A DNA stretch of 64,000 nucleotides from Rubrivivax sp. (GCA_030681795.1 JAUXRG010000048.1:62001-126000); one strand, 5' to 3'; shown: positions 51,184 to 60,617, counted from the first letter of the stretch. The notes: generated from the letters alone by a model not told the origin. Made by a program: numbers and translations.

Positions 51184-54100
51184 GTGCACCCGCCTACGGC
51201 ATCGACGGAGCGCCGGTCTCCGGCGAGGCCTTCTACGCCGTCGCCTGCGACCCGCAGCGCAATGTCGTGGTCGAGGCCTGTGCCGGCGCGGGCAAGACCT
51301 GGATGCTGGTCTCGCGCATCCTGCGCGCGCTGCTGGCCGGGGCCGAGCCGCAGCACATCCTGGCCATCACCTTCACCCGCAAGGCCGCGGGCGAAATGCG
51401 TTCGCGCCTGGACGAGTGGCTGGTGGCCTTCTCGGAGGCCCGCTGCGACGAGGCCAAGCGAGTCCTTGCCCTGCGCGAGCGCGGGCTGTCGCCGGCCGAA
51501 GCACTGGCCGCAGCGCCGGTGCTGGGCCGGCTGCACGAGCAGCTGCTCAGAGGCGGGCGCAGCGTGGAAGTGCGCACCTTCCACGGCTGGTTTGCGCAAC
51601 TGCTGGCCTATGCGCCGCTGTCGCTGCTGGAAGGGCTGGGCCTGCCCGCTGCCTACGAGCCCATCGAGGACCCCACGATCCTGCGCGACGAGCTCTTGCG
51701 TCGCCTGCACCGCCGCGTGCAGGCCGACGCCGCGCTGCGCGCCGACTATCTGGCGCTGGTGGCCCGCCACCGCCGCGCCACGGTTTTGCAGTGGCTCGAA
51801 GCGGCCTGGAAGCGCGGCCCCGAGCTGGCCCGTGCCGATGCCGCGGGCCACACCGAGGGTGCCGTGCCCGACGCGGGCGCGCTGTGGCCCGAATGCGCCG
51901 GCCTGGCCGAACCGGCCGAGTTGTTGCGGCGCGCACCCCTGGCCGGCGAGATCGATGCGCTGGCGCGTCAGTTCGGTGCCCTGGGCAAGGCCAAGACCGA
52001 CACCGCCGCCCGCGGCCTGCGTGCGGCGCTGGAAGCCGCTGATGCGGCCACCGCATTCGCGCTGGCCCAGGGCGCACTCTTCACCGATGCCGGCGCGCCG
52101 CGCAAACAGCTCGGCGACAGCGTCTTGCAGCTCGCGGTGGTCGACGCCCTGGCTCGCATCCACACCCAGCGCGTGCAGCAGCAGGCGCACGACGACCACG
52201 GCGCGATGCTGCGGCTGTCGCGCGTGCTGCTGGCCGAGTACGCCGAACTCAAGCGCCGGCGCGGCCTGGTGGACATGGCCGACCTCGAGCGCGCGGCCGA
52301 GGCGATGCTCGGTGACAGCGTGCTCGCCGGCTGGGTGCAGGAGCGCCTGGACCAGCGCGTGCGCCACGTCTTCATCGACGAATTCCAGGACACCAGCCCG
52401 CTGCAGTGGCAGGTGCTGCGCGGTTGGCTTTCGTCGTATGCCGGCGCGGGCGGGGGCGCCAGCGGGCAGCGGCCGCCGTCGGTCTTCATCGTCGGTGATC
52501 CCAAACAGAGCATCTACCGCTTCCGGGGCGCCGAGCCGCGGGTCTTTGCCGCCGCGCGGGATTTCGTCGTGCAGGGCCTCGAAGGCCGGCTGCTGCAGTG
52601 CGACCACACGCGGCGCAACGCCCCTGCCGTGATCGAGGCGCTGAACGCCGTGTTCGAGGACGCGGCGCGCGCCGACGGCTGGGGCCCGTTCCGCGCCCAC
52701 ACCACGGGCTCCGGGCAGGCCGGCGCGGTGTGGTGCCTGCCCGGCGTGGCGCGCCTGCCCAAAGGCAAGGCCGCGCCGGTGGAGGCGGTGTGGCGCGACT
52801 CGCTGACCCAGCCGCGGGATGAGCCGGACCTGCAGCGGCGCGCCGAGGAAGCCGCGCAGGCCGCGGCCGCCGTGGCCGAGCTGATCGCGCGGCATGGGCT
52901 GCAGCCCGGCGAGATCATGGTGCTGGCGCGCCAGCGCGCCGCCCTGGCGCGCGTCGCCGAGGCCCTGGCCCGGCAGGGCGTGCCGCATGTGGTGGCCGAG
53001 CCGCTCTTGCTGCACGAGTCACCCGAGGCGCTGGACCTGGCCGCCGTGCTCGACGTGCTGGCGTCACCCGGCCACGACCTGGCGCTGGCGCGGGCCTTGC
53101 GCAGCCCGCTGTTCGGCGCCGGCGACGAGGAGCTGCTCTGGCTGTCCCGCGCCGAGCGCGGCGTCCGCGGCTGGCTGGCCGCCTTGCTCGCCGCGCCCAC
53201 GCTGCCTACACCGGCCCTGGTGCGCGCCCAGGGCCTGCTCGCGCGGTGGGCGGCGGCGGCCATGACGCTGCCTCCGCACGACTTGCTGGACCGCATCGTC
53301 GATGAAGGCGACTTGCTGCCGCGCCTGGTGACGGCCGTGCCGCCGGCCCGGCGCGCGGCGGCTTTGCAGGCGGTGAATGCCTTGCTCGGCGCGGCGCTGT
53401 CCCAGCAAGGCGGGCGTTTCTCCAGTGTGTATGGCTTCGTGCGTGAGCTGCGCGCCGGGCGGCTGCGTGCCGCGGCCGGCGCGCCGGCGGCCGCCGTGCA
53501 GTTGCTGACGGTGCACGGCGCCAAGGGGCTGGAGGCGCGGGCCGTGGTGGTGGTGGACGCCGACCCCGAGCCCCGCCCGGCGCAACGCGCCACGCTGCTG
53601 ATCGACTGGCCGGTGGACCAGGCCGTGCCGGCCGCCGTGGCCTTTCTGCGCAGCGAATCGGAAGTGCCGCCCTCGCTGGCCGGGCTCTGGGCGGTGGAGG
53701 AGGCTGCACGCGAGCGCGAGGAGCTCAACGGCCTGTACGTGGCCATGTCGCGTGCACGCGAGTGGCTGGTATTCAGTCGCACCGAGCCCTCGCGCACCGC
53801 CGGGGGGCGGCCCTGGTGGTCGCGCGTCGAAACGCATGCCCGTCCCTGGGCACCGACCCCGCGGGCCCCAGGCCATGCTTGCGGGCCCGAGGCCATGGCT
53901 GAGGTGCCGGTGTTGCCCGCCCTGACGATGCTGGCCCGCTCGACAGCAGCGCCGGCGGTGCACGACACACAGGCAACGCGGCTCGGGCAGGCGGTGCACC
54001 GACTGCTGGAGTGGGCAGGGCGTCCTGGCGCGCCCCTGGTGGCAGGCGAGATGCATGCCGCGGCCGCTGCGGCTGCCGCGGCTTTCGGGCTGCCGCCGGC

Positions 54101-54434
54101 CGCCGCCGGGCGCGTGCAGCAGTGGGCCGAGCAGGTGTTGGCCAGCCCGGCCTGTGCGCAGTTTTTCGCTGGGCCGGCGCTGCGCTGGGCGGGCACGGAA
54201 GTGCCCGTGGCGGCGGCCGGCCAACCCTTGCGCATCGACCGACTGGTGGCCCTGGACAAAGGCGCGGGCCGGTGCTGGTGGGTGCTGGACTACAAGCTGC
54301 AGGAGGCTCCCGCCGCGGTGGCCGCCTACCGCGATCAGCTCGCGGCCTACGTGGCCGCGGTGCAGGCCCTGCAGCCTGGCGACGAGGTGCGCGGCGCCTT
54401 CATCACGGGGCAGGGCGGGCTCGTCGAGATCTGA
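51180..54434 (+). CDS. addA: AddA-like helicase-nuclease subunit
   Basis: UvrD-superfamily helicase of 1084 aa with a C-terminal nuclease. Walker A EACAGAGKT lies at 32-40, AITFTRKAAGEMRSRL is motif Ia, HVFIDEFQDTSPLQW is motif II, FIVGDPKQSIYRFRGA is motif III, LLTVHGAKGLEARAVVVVD is motif V and LYVAMSRAREWLVFSRT is motif VI. The RecB-type nuclease end has LRIDRLV, VLDYKLQ and DQLAAYVAAV. The GTG start overlaps the addB stop, so the subunits are co-translated. It replaces RecBCD for recombination repair. Confidence 0.93.
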   Translation: MSAPAYGIDGAPVSGEAFYAVACDPQRNVVVEACAGAGKTWMLVSRILRALLAGAEPQHILAITFTRKAAGEMRSRLDEWLVAFSEARCDEAKRVLALRERGLSPAEALAAAPVLGRLHEQLLRGGRSVEVRTFHGWFAQLLAYAPLSLLEGLGLPAAYEPIEDPTILRDELLRRLHRRVQADAALRADYLALVARHRRATVLQWLEAAWKRGPELARADAAGHTEGAVPDAGALWPECAGLAEPAELLRRAPLAGEIDALARQFGALGKAKTDTAARGLRAALEAADAATAFALAQGALFTDAGAPRKQLGDSVLQLAVVDALARIHTQRVQQQAHDDHGAMLRLSRVLLAEYAELKRRRGLVDMADLERAAEAMLGDSVLAGWVQERLDQRVRHVFIDEFQDTSPLQWQVLRGWLSSYAGAGGGASGQRPPSVFIVGDPKQSIYRFRGAEPRVFAAARDFVVQGLEGRLLQCDHTRRNAPAVIEALNAVFEDAARADGWGPFRAHTTGSGQAGAVWCLPGVARLPKGKAAPVEAVWRDSLTQPRDEPDLQRRAEEAAQAAAAVAELIARHGLQPGEIMVLARQRAALARVAEALARQGVPHVVAEPLLLHESPEALDLAAVLDVLASPGHDLALARALRSPLFGAGDEELLWLSRAERGVRGWLAALLAAPTLPTPALVRAQGLLARWAAAAMTLPPHDLLDRIVDEGDLLPRLVTAVPPARRAAALQAVNALLGAALSQQGGRFSSVYGFVRELRAGRLRAAAGAPAAAVQLLTVHGAKGLEARAVVVVDADPEPRPAQRATLLIDWPVDQAVPAAVAFLRSESEVPPSLAGLWAVEEAAREREELNGLYVAMSRAREWLVFSRTEPSRTAGGRPWWSRVETHARPWAPTPRAPGHACGPEAMAEVPVLPALTMLARSTAAPAVHDTQATRLGQAVHRLLEWAGRPGAPLVAGEMHAAAAAAAAAFGLPPAAAGRVQQWAEQVLASPACAQFFAGPALRWAGTEVPVAAAGQPLRIDRLVALDKGAGRCWWVLDYKLQEAPAAVAAYRDQLAAYVAAVQALQPGDEVRGAFITGQGGLVEI

Positions 54435-54520
54435 AGCGCTGGCGCGATCCGATCTGCTGCCGGTTTCGGCCCCTGTTTCGTCCGCTGGCCGGGCTGCTGT
54501 TGGGTTCCAATGGCCGCTCC

Positions 54521-56299
54521 ATGCCTGCCCCTGCCCCCGAGACCTCAGCGCCCGCCCGCGCCGCTGCCGTGCGCTGGTTCGGCCGCCTGCAGCTTCAGCG
54601 TCTGCTCGGCAAGAGCGAACGCACGATGGCCTGGCTGGTGGCCGATCCGCGCACCGGGCAGCAGCTGATGCTGGTGCTGCCGCGCGTGCAGCCCGCCGAC
54701 GCGGCGGCGCTGGAGCTCTGGCAGCAGAGCGTGCGCCGGGCGGCACGGTTGAACCACCCGCAACTGGCCGCTGTGGTGGAGGTCGGCGTGCAGGACGGTT
54801 GGCCCTTCGTGGCGTACGACCCGCGCGATGGTGCCACCCTGGCCGAACATGCCACCGGCAAGAGCCTGCCCGGCCTGGAGGCGGCCGGGCTGCTGCGCCA
54901 GGCGCTGCAGGGTCTGGCCTTTGCGCACGAAGCCGGGGTCGCCCACCACGACCTCCAGCCCTACCTGGTGCTGCTCGGCGAAGGGGGTTCCTTGCGCCTG
55001 GCCGGCCTGGCCGTAGCCGCCGAGATGGCCAGCGCGGGCCAGGCCAGCCGACAACTCGCCGCTGTCGACCCGGGCGCGTTGCGCTCGCATCGCGCGGCGG
55101 CCGAGCGCGACGTGCTGTGCTCGGGGGTCCTGCTCCATACCCTGGTTGCAGGGCAGGCGGCGTTGGACGAGCCCGACATTGGCCGCGTCATCGCGCGGCT
55201 GCCACCGCTGGGGCGCGAGTTCCTGCGTCTGCCCTGGACGGGTACGCTGCCGGTGGCCGAGCCCCTGCGAGCCATCGTCAACCGCGCCACCGACCGCCAG
55301 GAGCGCCAGCGCTACCGCAATGCACGCACCCTGTTGAGCGCGCTGGAAGGCTGGGAGCGCACCGAAGCCGAAGCCGGCGGCGGGCCGCTGGCCCTGCTGG
55401 CAGATCGCCTGCGCAGCGCCGGCGCCCTGCCTTCGTCGCCGGGCGCCGCGGCGCGCGCGGCGCGCCTGGCGCTGATGGAGGGCGTGCGCACCAATGAACT
55501 CGCCGAGGTCGTGCTCGAGGACCTGGCGCTTTCCTTCGAACTGCTGCGGCTGGTCAATTCGGCCCAGGTGCGTGGCTCGCAGATCTCGGGCAGCGGCCCG
55601 GTGCTGACGGTGCGCCGAGCGATTGCGATGACGGGCCTGGAGGGCGTGCGCCGCGCGGCCCAAGCCCTGCGCGAGTGGCCCGGCCCGCTGGGCCCGGAGG
55701 GCGCTGGCGCCCTGCAGCGGCTGATCGAGCGCTGCAAGCGTGCCGGTCGGGCCGCGCTGATCCTGCGCCCCGCGGCCTACGACAGCGAGGTGGTCTACCT
55801 CGTGACCGTCATGCAGAACCTGGGCCGCCTGGTGGTGCACTACCACTTCGCCGAAGAGGCCCAGCAGATCCATCATCTGATGCAGCCCGCGCCTGCGCCG
55901 GGCGCGGGCGAGCCCGAAGACCCCGGGATGAGCGAAGAGGTCGCGGCCTATGCCGTGCTGGGCACGGACATCGAATCCATCGGCGCGGCCGTGGCCCGCC
56001 ACTGGGGCCTGGACGACGCCGTGCTGACGATGATCCGCCGCGAGCCCCTGACCACACCGGTGCGCAGCGCAGACAGCGACGACGCCATGCTGCGCATCGT
56101 GGCCAGCTGCGCCAACGAAGCCCTGGACGCGCAAACCCAGCCGCTGGCGCGCGTCGGGCCGGCCCTGCACCGCGTGGTGCAGCGTTACAGCCGCGTGCTC
56201 GACATCACCGTGCGCGACCTGCAAGCCGCCCTGCAAGGCGTGCCGGTGGCGACGATCGCCGCCACCGCACCCGCGCCGCTGGACGAGGCAGATTTTTGA
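54521..56299 (+). CDS. Degenerate Ser/Thr kinase domain fused to HDOD domain
   Basis: Protein of 592 aa. Residues ~20-290 follow the kinase fold but lack the key residues: no Gly-rich loop, no VAIK-type Lys (LMLVLPR instead), HHDLQPYLVLL (142-152) in place of HRDLKPxN, and no DFG. Residues ~303-520 are an HDOD domain (VLEDLALSFELLRLVNSAQV, AIAMTGLEGVRRAAQAL, MQNLGRLVVHYHF). It is presumably a pseudokinase scaffold for signalling. Its stop overlaps the next gene's TTG start, and that gene encodes an intact kinase with the same layout. Confidence 0.82.
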   Translation: MPAPAPETSAPARAAAVRWFGRLQLQRLLGKSERTMAWLVADPRTGQQLMLVLPRVQPADAAALELWQQSVRRAARLNHPQLAAVVEVGVQDGWPFVAYDPRDGATLAEHATGKSLPGLEAAGLLRQALQGLAFAHEAGVAHHDLQPYLVLLGEGGSLRLAGLAVAAEMASAGQASRQLAAVDPGALRSHRAAAERDVLCSGVLLHTLVAGQAALDEPDIGRVIARLPPLGREFLRLPWTGTLPVAEPLRAIVNRATDRQERQRYRNARTLLSALEGWERTEAEAGGGPLALLADRLRSAGALPSSPGAAARAARLALMEGVRTNELAEVVLEDLALSFELLRLVNSAQVRGSQISGSGPVLTVRRAIAMTGLEGVRRAAQALREWPGPLGPEGAGALQRLIERCKRAGRAALILRPAAYDSEVVYLVTVMQNLGRLVVHYHFAEEAQQIHHLMQPAPAPGAGEPEDPGMSEEVAAYAVLGTDIESIGAAVARHWGLDDAVLTMIRREPLTTPVRSADSDDAMLRIVASCANEALDAQTQPLARVGPALHRVVQRYSRVLDITVRDLQAALQGVPVATIAATAPAPLDEADF

Positions 56300-58680
56300 G
56301 CGCCGCGGCCGCCGCCGTCGGCCAGCTGGCGCGCTTTCAGTTGCTGCGTGAGCTGGGCCGCGGAGCGCAGGCGCGCGTCTGGCTGGCGCATGACCCGCGG
56401 CTGGACCGCGAGGTGGCGCTCAAGCTGCTCGACCCGGCCGCCGACGCCATCGCCGTCAGCCAGTGGCTGCACGAGGCACGCTCGGTCAGCCGCCTGACGC
56501 ACCCCAACATCGTGCCGGTCTTCGAGGCCGACGAAATCGACGGTCAGCCTTACCTCGTCTTCGAATATGTCGACGGACCCACGCTGGCGCAGGCCCGGCG
56601 CGGCAAGCCGCCCATGGCGGCGCGCGAGGCCGCGACCCTGCTCCTGGGCGTGCTGGATGCGCTGGCCGCCGCCCACGACCAGGGCCTGGTGCACCGCGAC
56701 CTCAAGCCTTCGAACATCCTGCTCGGCCGCGACGGCCGCGCCCGCGTGATGGACTTCGGCATCGCCGCGCGCGTGGCCGGCGACGCGAGCAAATCCTCGG
56801 CGTCGCCCTTGCCCGACGGGCTCATCGTGGGTACCCCCGGCTACATGTCGCCCGAGGCGGCGCGCGGCGAGGCCCCCGTGCCCGCCATGGACGTCTTCGC
56901 CGCCGGCGTCATGCTGGGCGAGTTGCTCAGCGGAGCGCCGCTCTTGCGTGAGACCGACCCTTACCGCGCCGTCGAGCGCGTCCAGCACGAAGATCTCGTG
57001 TTGCCCGCGCAGGTCAAGGTCGACGAGGTCCTGCGCAGCATCGTGCAGCGCGCATTGGCGCGCGACCTGCGCATGCGCTTCGACGGCGCACGTGCCATGC
57101 ACACCGCACTCAGTGCCTGGATGCAACCGGCCGCCGAGGTGCTGCCCGCATCTGGCCAGAGCAGCGCCACGCTCGAATTCCTGCTGCGCCGCATGCGCCG
57201 CCGCACGGATTTCCCCGCGTTGTCGTCATCGATCGTGAATATCCAGCGCGTGGCTTCGTCCGACAAGGTGAGCCTCAAGAGCCTGACCGACGAGATCCTC
57301 AAGGACGTGGCACTCACCAACAAGCTGCTGCGCATGGTGAACTCGGCGCATTTCAGCTCGGTGGCCGGCGGCGGCGTCGGCACGGTGTCGCGTGCCGTGG
57401 CGCTGGTGGGGTTCGCCGGCATCCGCAATATGGCGCTGTCGGTGCTGCTGCTCGAGCACATGAGCGACAAGTCGCACGTCGCCTTGTTGAAGGAGGAGTT
57501 CCTGCGCGCGCTGATGGCCGGCACGCTGGCCGATGCGCTTGCGGGGCGGGCTAGCGAAGGCGAGGAGGCCTTCCTGGGCGCCATGTTTCAGAACCTGGGG
57601 CGCCTGCTCACCGAGTACTACCTTCCCGAAGAGGCGGAGCAAATCCACCAGCAGATCGGCGACCAGGGTGTCGCGCCTGCCGAGCGCGAGGCGGCGGCTC
57701 GCCGCGTGCTGGGCATCGGTCTGCAAGAGCTCGGTGCGGGTGTGGCCAAAGCCTGGGGGTTGCCAGACCACCTGGTGCGTGCCCTGGACGCCCCCGAAGG
57801 CGAGATACCCGCCCGTGCCGCGGATCGCCAGGCCGAGCGCGGCGAGGAGCGGCTGCGCTGGCTGGGCCGCGGTGCCAACGCCATGGCCGATGCCATGCTG
57901 GGCAGCGACGGCGATGAGCAGGCCAGCGCCATGGCCCGCGTGGCCGACCAGTACGCGACGGTGCTGGGCGTGGTGCCTCGGGACATCGTTTCGGCCGCGC
58001 AGGCCTCGCGCGTGCAGATGGCGCAGACGGCGCAGGCGCTGGGCCTGCAGGTGGCCCAAGGCTCACCGGCGCGTCGCCTGCTGCAGGCCACGCAGCCCTC
58101 CGGCGAGGAGACGCTGTCGTCGGACAAGACCCAGGTGCTGCAGGCCACCCCCGCCCTCACTCCGGCAGCCGCCCACAGCCTGTTGTCGCAGGCCCTGGAC
58201 GACGCCCGCGGCGCGCTGGCCACGCGCCGGCTCGGCCTGAGCGAGCTGCTGAACCTGGTGCTGGACACCATGCACCGTGCGCTGGACTTCCGCTGCGTGG
58301 TGCTGTGCCTGCGCGAGCCCGGCAGTGGCCGCCTGGTGGGGCGACTGGGCCTGGGCGCCGGAAGCGACGAGATCCGCGCGGCTTTCCGCGTGGCCCCCGA
58401 CGGCGCCGCGGTCGGTGACCTGTTCGCCGTGCTCACGGCCAAGGGCGCCGATGTTCTGATCGCCGACGCATCCCAGGTGGCCGGCAAGCTGCCGGCCTGG
58501 TACCGCCAGCATGTCAACGCGGCGACTTTTCTGCTGCTGCCGCTGATGCTCAAGGGCGCGCCCATCGGCCTGATCTATGCCGACAAGGCCAGGGCCGGGT
58601 CGATTGCGCTCGGGGAAGGCGAGATGCTGCTGCTGCAGGCGCTGCGCGACCAGGTGGCGGCAGCTTTCGCCAAGGCGTAA
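56296..58680 (+). CDS. Ser/Thr protein kinase-HDOD-GAF fusion
   Basis: Cytoplasmic protein of 794 aa. The eukaryotic-type kinase (~13-275) is intact: LGRGAQARVW, Lys43 in VALKLL, HRDLKPSN (133-140), DFG (153-155) and GTPGYMSPEAA. An HDOD domain (~288-500: ILKDVALTNKLLRMVNSAHF, GFAGIRNMALSVLLL, MFQNLGRLLTEYY) is followed by a linker and a GAF domain (~648-794: DFRCVVLCLREPGSGRLVG). The TTG at 56296 overlaps the preceding stop (TTGA). HDOD proteins act in regulation of motility, stress and cyclic dinucleotide pathways; the target is unknown. Confidence 0.86.
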   Translation: MSAAAAAVGQLARFQLLRELGRGAQARVWLAHDPRLDREVALKLLDPAADAIAVSQWLHEARSVSRLTHPNIVPVFEADEIDGQPYLVFEYVDGPTLAQARRGKPPMAAREAATLLLGVLDALAAAHDQGLVHRDLKPSNILLGRDGRARVMDFGIAARVAGDASKSSASPLPDGLIVGTPGYMSPEAARGEAPVPAMDVFAAGVMLGELLSGAPLLRETDPYRAVERVQHEDLVLPAQVKVDEVLRSIVQRALARDLRMRFDGARAMHTALSAWMQPAAEVLPASGQSSATLEFLLRRMRRRTDFPALSSSIVNIQRVASSDKVSLKSLTDEILKDVALTNKLLRMVNSAHFSSVAGGGVGTVSRAVALVGFAGIRNMALSVLLLEHMSDKSHVALLKEEFLRALMAGTLADALAGRASEGEEAFLGAMFQNLGRLLTEYYLPEEAEQIHQQIGDQGVAPAEREAAARRVLGIGLQELGAGVAKAWGLPDHLVRALDAPEGEIPARAADRQAERGEERLRWLGRGANAMADAMLGSDGDEQASAMARVADQYATVLGVVPRDIVSAAQASRVQMAQTAQALGLQVAQGSPARRLLQATQPSGEETLSSDKTQVLQATPALTPAAAHSLLSQALDDARGALATRRLGLSELLNLVLDTMHRALDFRCVVLCLREPGSGRLVGRLGLGAGSDEIRAAFRVAPDGAAVGDLFAVLTAKGADVLIADASQVAGKLPAWYRQHVNAATFLLLPLMLKGAPIGLIYADKARAGSIALGEGEMLLLQALRDQVAAAFAKA

Positions 58681-58742
58681 CTGGCTCGAACGCGGGCGGT
58701 GACCCCAGGCCAGCCCCGTGGCTTGGTTCAGAGGGGGACGGC

Positions 58743-59156
58743 CTACGAGACCGACTTCAGGAAGGCCTTGAGCAACATGTCTTCCTTCAGCAGGTGGTCC
58801 AGCAGCCAGGAGCGCAACAGCTTGACGAGTCGATCCATTTCCTCGGCCGGAACCGCCTCGGTCTTGGCGGCTTCGATGGCGACGCGGATCCTGCCCAGTT
58901 CCTCGCGCAACTCCCGATGCGCCTGGTGATGCGATGCCAGGCCGCCATAGCCCAAGCGCCTCATCAGGCTCTCCTCGCGCTCGAAGTGCTCCTTGGCGTA
59001 AATGGCCAACTGATCCAGGGTGGTGCCCAGTTCGGCATTGCCACCGCTGGCCTGCAGCGTGAGCTCGACGGTATTGATGATCTCGATGAGACTCTGGTGG
59101 TCGGCGTCGATCGTTGCGTCGCCGACGGCCATGGCAGGGCGCCAAAGAATCGTCAT
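58743..59156 (-). CDS. Bacteriohemerythrin
   Basis: Di-iron oxygen-binding protein of 137 aa. The ligand pattern is complete: His20 (DADHQSLIEIIN), HFEREE (H-x3-E), HHQAHREL and HLLKED (H-x4-D). Single-domain hemerythrins store or sense oxygen, or protect against reactive species, in the cytoplasm. The ATG at 59156 has AAGGA upstream. It lies between a kinase-HDOD operon (convergent) and the SRP RNA gene, with no sign of an operon partner. Confidence 0.93.
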   Translation of the reverse strand: MTILWRPAMAVGDATIDADHQSLIEIINTVELTLQASGGNAELGTTLDQLAIYAKEHFEREESLMRRLGYGGLASHHQAHRELREELGRIRVAIEAAKTEAVPAEEMDRLVKLLRSWLLDHLLKEDMLLKAFLKSVS

Positions 59157-59311
59157 GACTGTGTCCTTCCTGGACGACGGAACCCTCCGCCACGGGCATT
59201 TTGGCGCAAGCGACCCGGCCCTGACGGAACATCGTCGCGAGGCTCTTCGTGCAGATTCAAGGCTTCTGATCTGCCCGAGCCCGGCGCAGGGCAAGGGATC
59301 GAAAGGGGGGT

Positions 59312-59406
59312 GACGAGCCTTACCCCCGGCACTGGTTGCAACGCTTGGGGCTGCTTGGTTCCCCACCTGACCCGGTTGGGCGCGCTTCCATGCGGGGAGG
59401 CCCGTC
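59312..59406 (-). ncRNA. ffs: Signal recognition particle RNA (4.5S RNA)
   Basis: The minus strand contains GGGTCAGGTGGGGAACCAAG followed by CAGCC, the conserved apical loop of bacterial small SRP RNA. The 5' GACGGGCC pairs with the 3' GGCTCGTC (one G-U) and TCCCC pairs with GGGGG, giving the expected hairpin of about 95 nt. A -10 TACAAT (59419-59414) lies 7 bp upstream of the predicted 5' end. CCCCCC followed by TTTC just past the 3' end can act as terminator with the GGGGG. It binds Ffh for membrane targeting. Its place next to dnaX and recR is conserved. Ends are approximate. Confidence 0.9.
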
Positions 59407-59465
59407 GAGTGCAATTGTAGGGCAGGGGTCCATGCCCCTGGTTGCGCCTGGCCTCGCTTGCGGGC

Positions 59466-60581
59466 CTAGCGCAACTGCAGCGTGTCGCCGCTGAAGCGCA
59501 CGCCCAGCGGCTCGATGTCGAGCTGCTTGTCGCCTTCCTCCACCACCCCGGCCACCCAGGCCGGCACGCCGCAAGCCTGTGCGATGGCCACCGTGCGCTG
59601 GGCGTCTTCTGCGGCCACGTAGAGCGCGAAACCGGCACCCATATTGAGCGTGCCGTAGGCCTCTTCGTCATCCTGCTGCGCCTGCTGCTGGATGAAGCGC
59701 AGCACCGGCGGCACCGGCGGCACGGTGTGAATGCGGTAAGCCAGGCGCTTGGGGTGGCGAAGCAGTTTGCGCCAGCCGTGGCCGGTGATGTTGGCGGCGT
59801 AATGAACTGGGACGCCGGCGGCCCACAACGCCTCGGTCACCGGTGAGTACAGCGTGGTGGGTGCGAGCAGCGCTTCGCCATAGCCCAGCCCCGGCGCGAT
59901 CTCGGTCAGGTAGCCCCGCGGCAGCCTCGGCAACAGCTTGCGCGCCAGGCTCAGCCCGTTGGCGTGGATGCCGCTGGAGGCGAGCAACACGATGGCGTCG
60001 CCCGGGCCCAGCCTCTCGCCCAGGCTGAGCCTCTCCTTGGGGTTGACCAGGCCGGTGCAAGAGGCCGCCAGGTCGATGCGCGCGGCCTCGACGATGCCGG
60101 CCAGCGCCGGCGTCTCGCCGCCGCCCCAGGCCACGCCGCAGGTGTCGCAGGCCTGCTTCCAGCCCCTCACCAGCTCATTGGCGCGGTGGGCGTCGCCGAA
60201 CCACTCGCTGCCGCCGGCCGCCCAGTAGGCCTGCACCACCAGCGGCGTGGCGCCCACGGTGATGAGGTCGTTGACGGCCATGGCGATGGTGTCCTGCGCG
60301 ATGCCGGCGAACCAGCTGCGGCCGGTGAGCGAGTGCATCTCGTCGGCCACCAGGGTCTTGGTGCCCAGGCATTCGACGATGCTGGCCAGGTAGAACGGCC
60401 CGACGTCGACGACATAGGCCGACTCGCCGCGCGAGGCTGCCACTTCGGAGAAGCCATGCGCGGCGAGGTGCGCGCCGGTGGCCGCCGCCGCGCGCTGGGC
60501 CGCCACCTTGAGGGGGTCGATGAGGTCGTATTGCACCCCCGCCTGCTCGTAGCTCAGCGGGGTCGAAGGGGGCTGCGTCAT
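59466..60581 (-). CDS. PurM-like AIR synthase-related protein
   Basis: Protein of 371 aa of the PurM/AIR synthase superfamily. PLSYEQAGVQYDL at the start, ECLGTKTLVADEM (compare DGVGTK in PurM), DTIAMAVNDLITVGATPL, GGGETPALAGIV, ASSGIHANGLSLARKLL and YGTLNMGAGFALYV match the fold. The N-terminal catalytic loop and the middle depart from E. coli PurM, and the usual purM neighbours (purN, hda) are absent. It may be the working AIR synthase or a paralogue with another ATP-dependent role. It is divergent from dnaX, 36 bp apart, with GATAAT (60595-60590) 8 bp from its ATG. Confidence 0.78.
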   Translation of the reverse strand: MTQPPSTPLSYEQAGVQYDLIDPLKVAAQRAAAATGAHLAAHGFSEVAASRGESAYVVDVGPFYLASIVECLGTKTLVADEMHSLTGRSWFAGIAQDTIAMAVNDLITVGATPLVVQAYWAAGGSEWFGDAHRANELVRGWKQACDTCGVAWGGGETPALAGIVEAARIDLAASCTGLVNPKERLSLGERLGPGDAIVLLASSGIHANGLSLARKLLPRLPRGYLTEIAPGLGYGEALLAPTTLYSPVTEALWAAGVPVHYAANITGHGWRKLLRHPKRLAYRIHTVPPVPPVLRFIQQQAQQDDEEAYGTLNMGAGFALYVAAEDAQRTVAIAQACGVPAWVAGVVEEGDKQLDIEPLGVRFSGDTLQLR

Positions 60582-60617
60582 GGCCGTGGATTATCGCTGC
60601 CCCCATAGAATGGCCCG

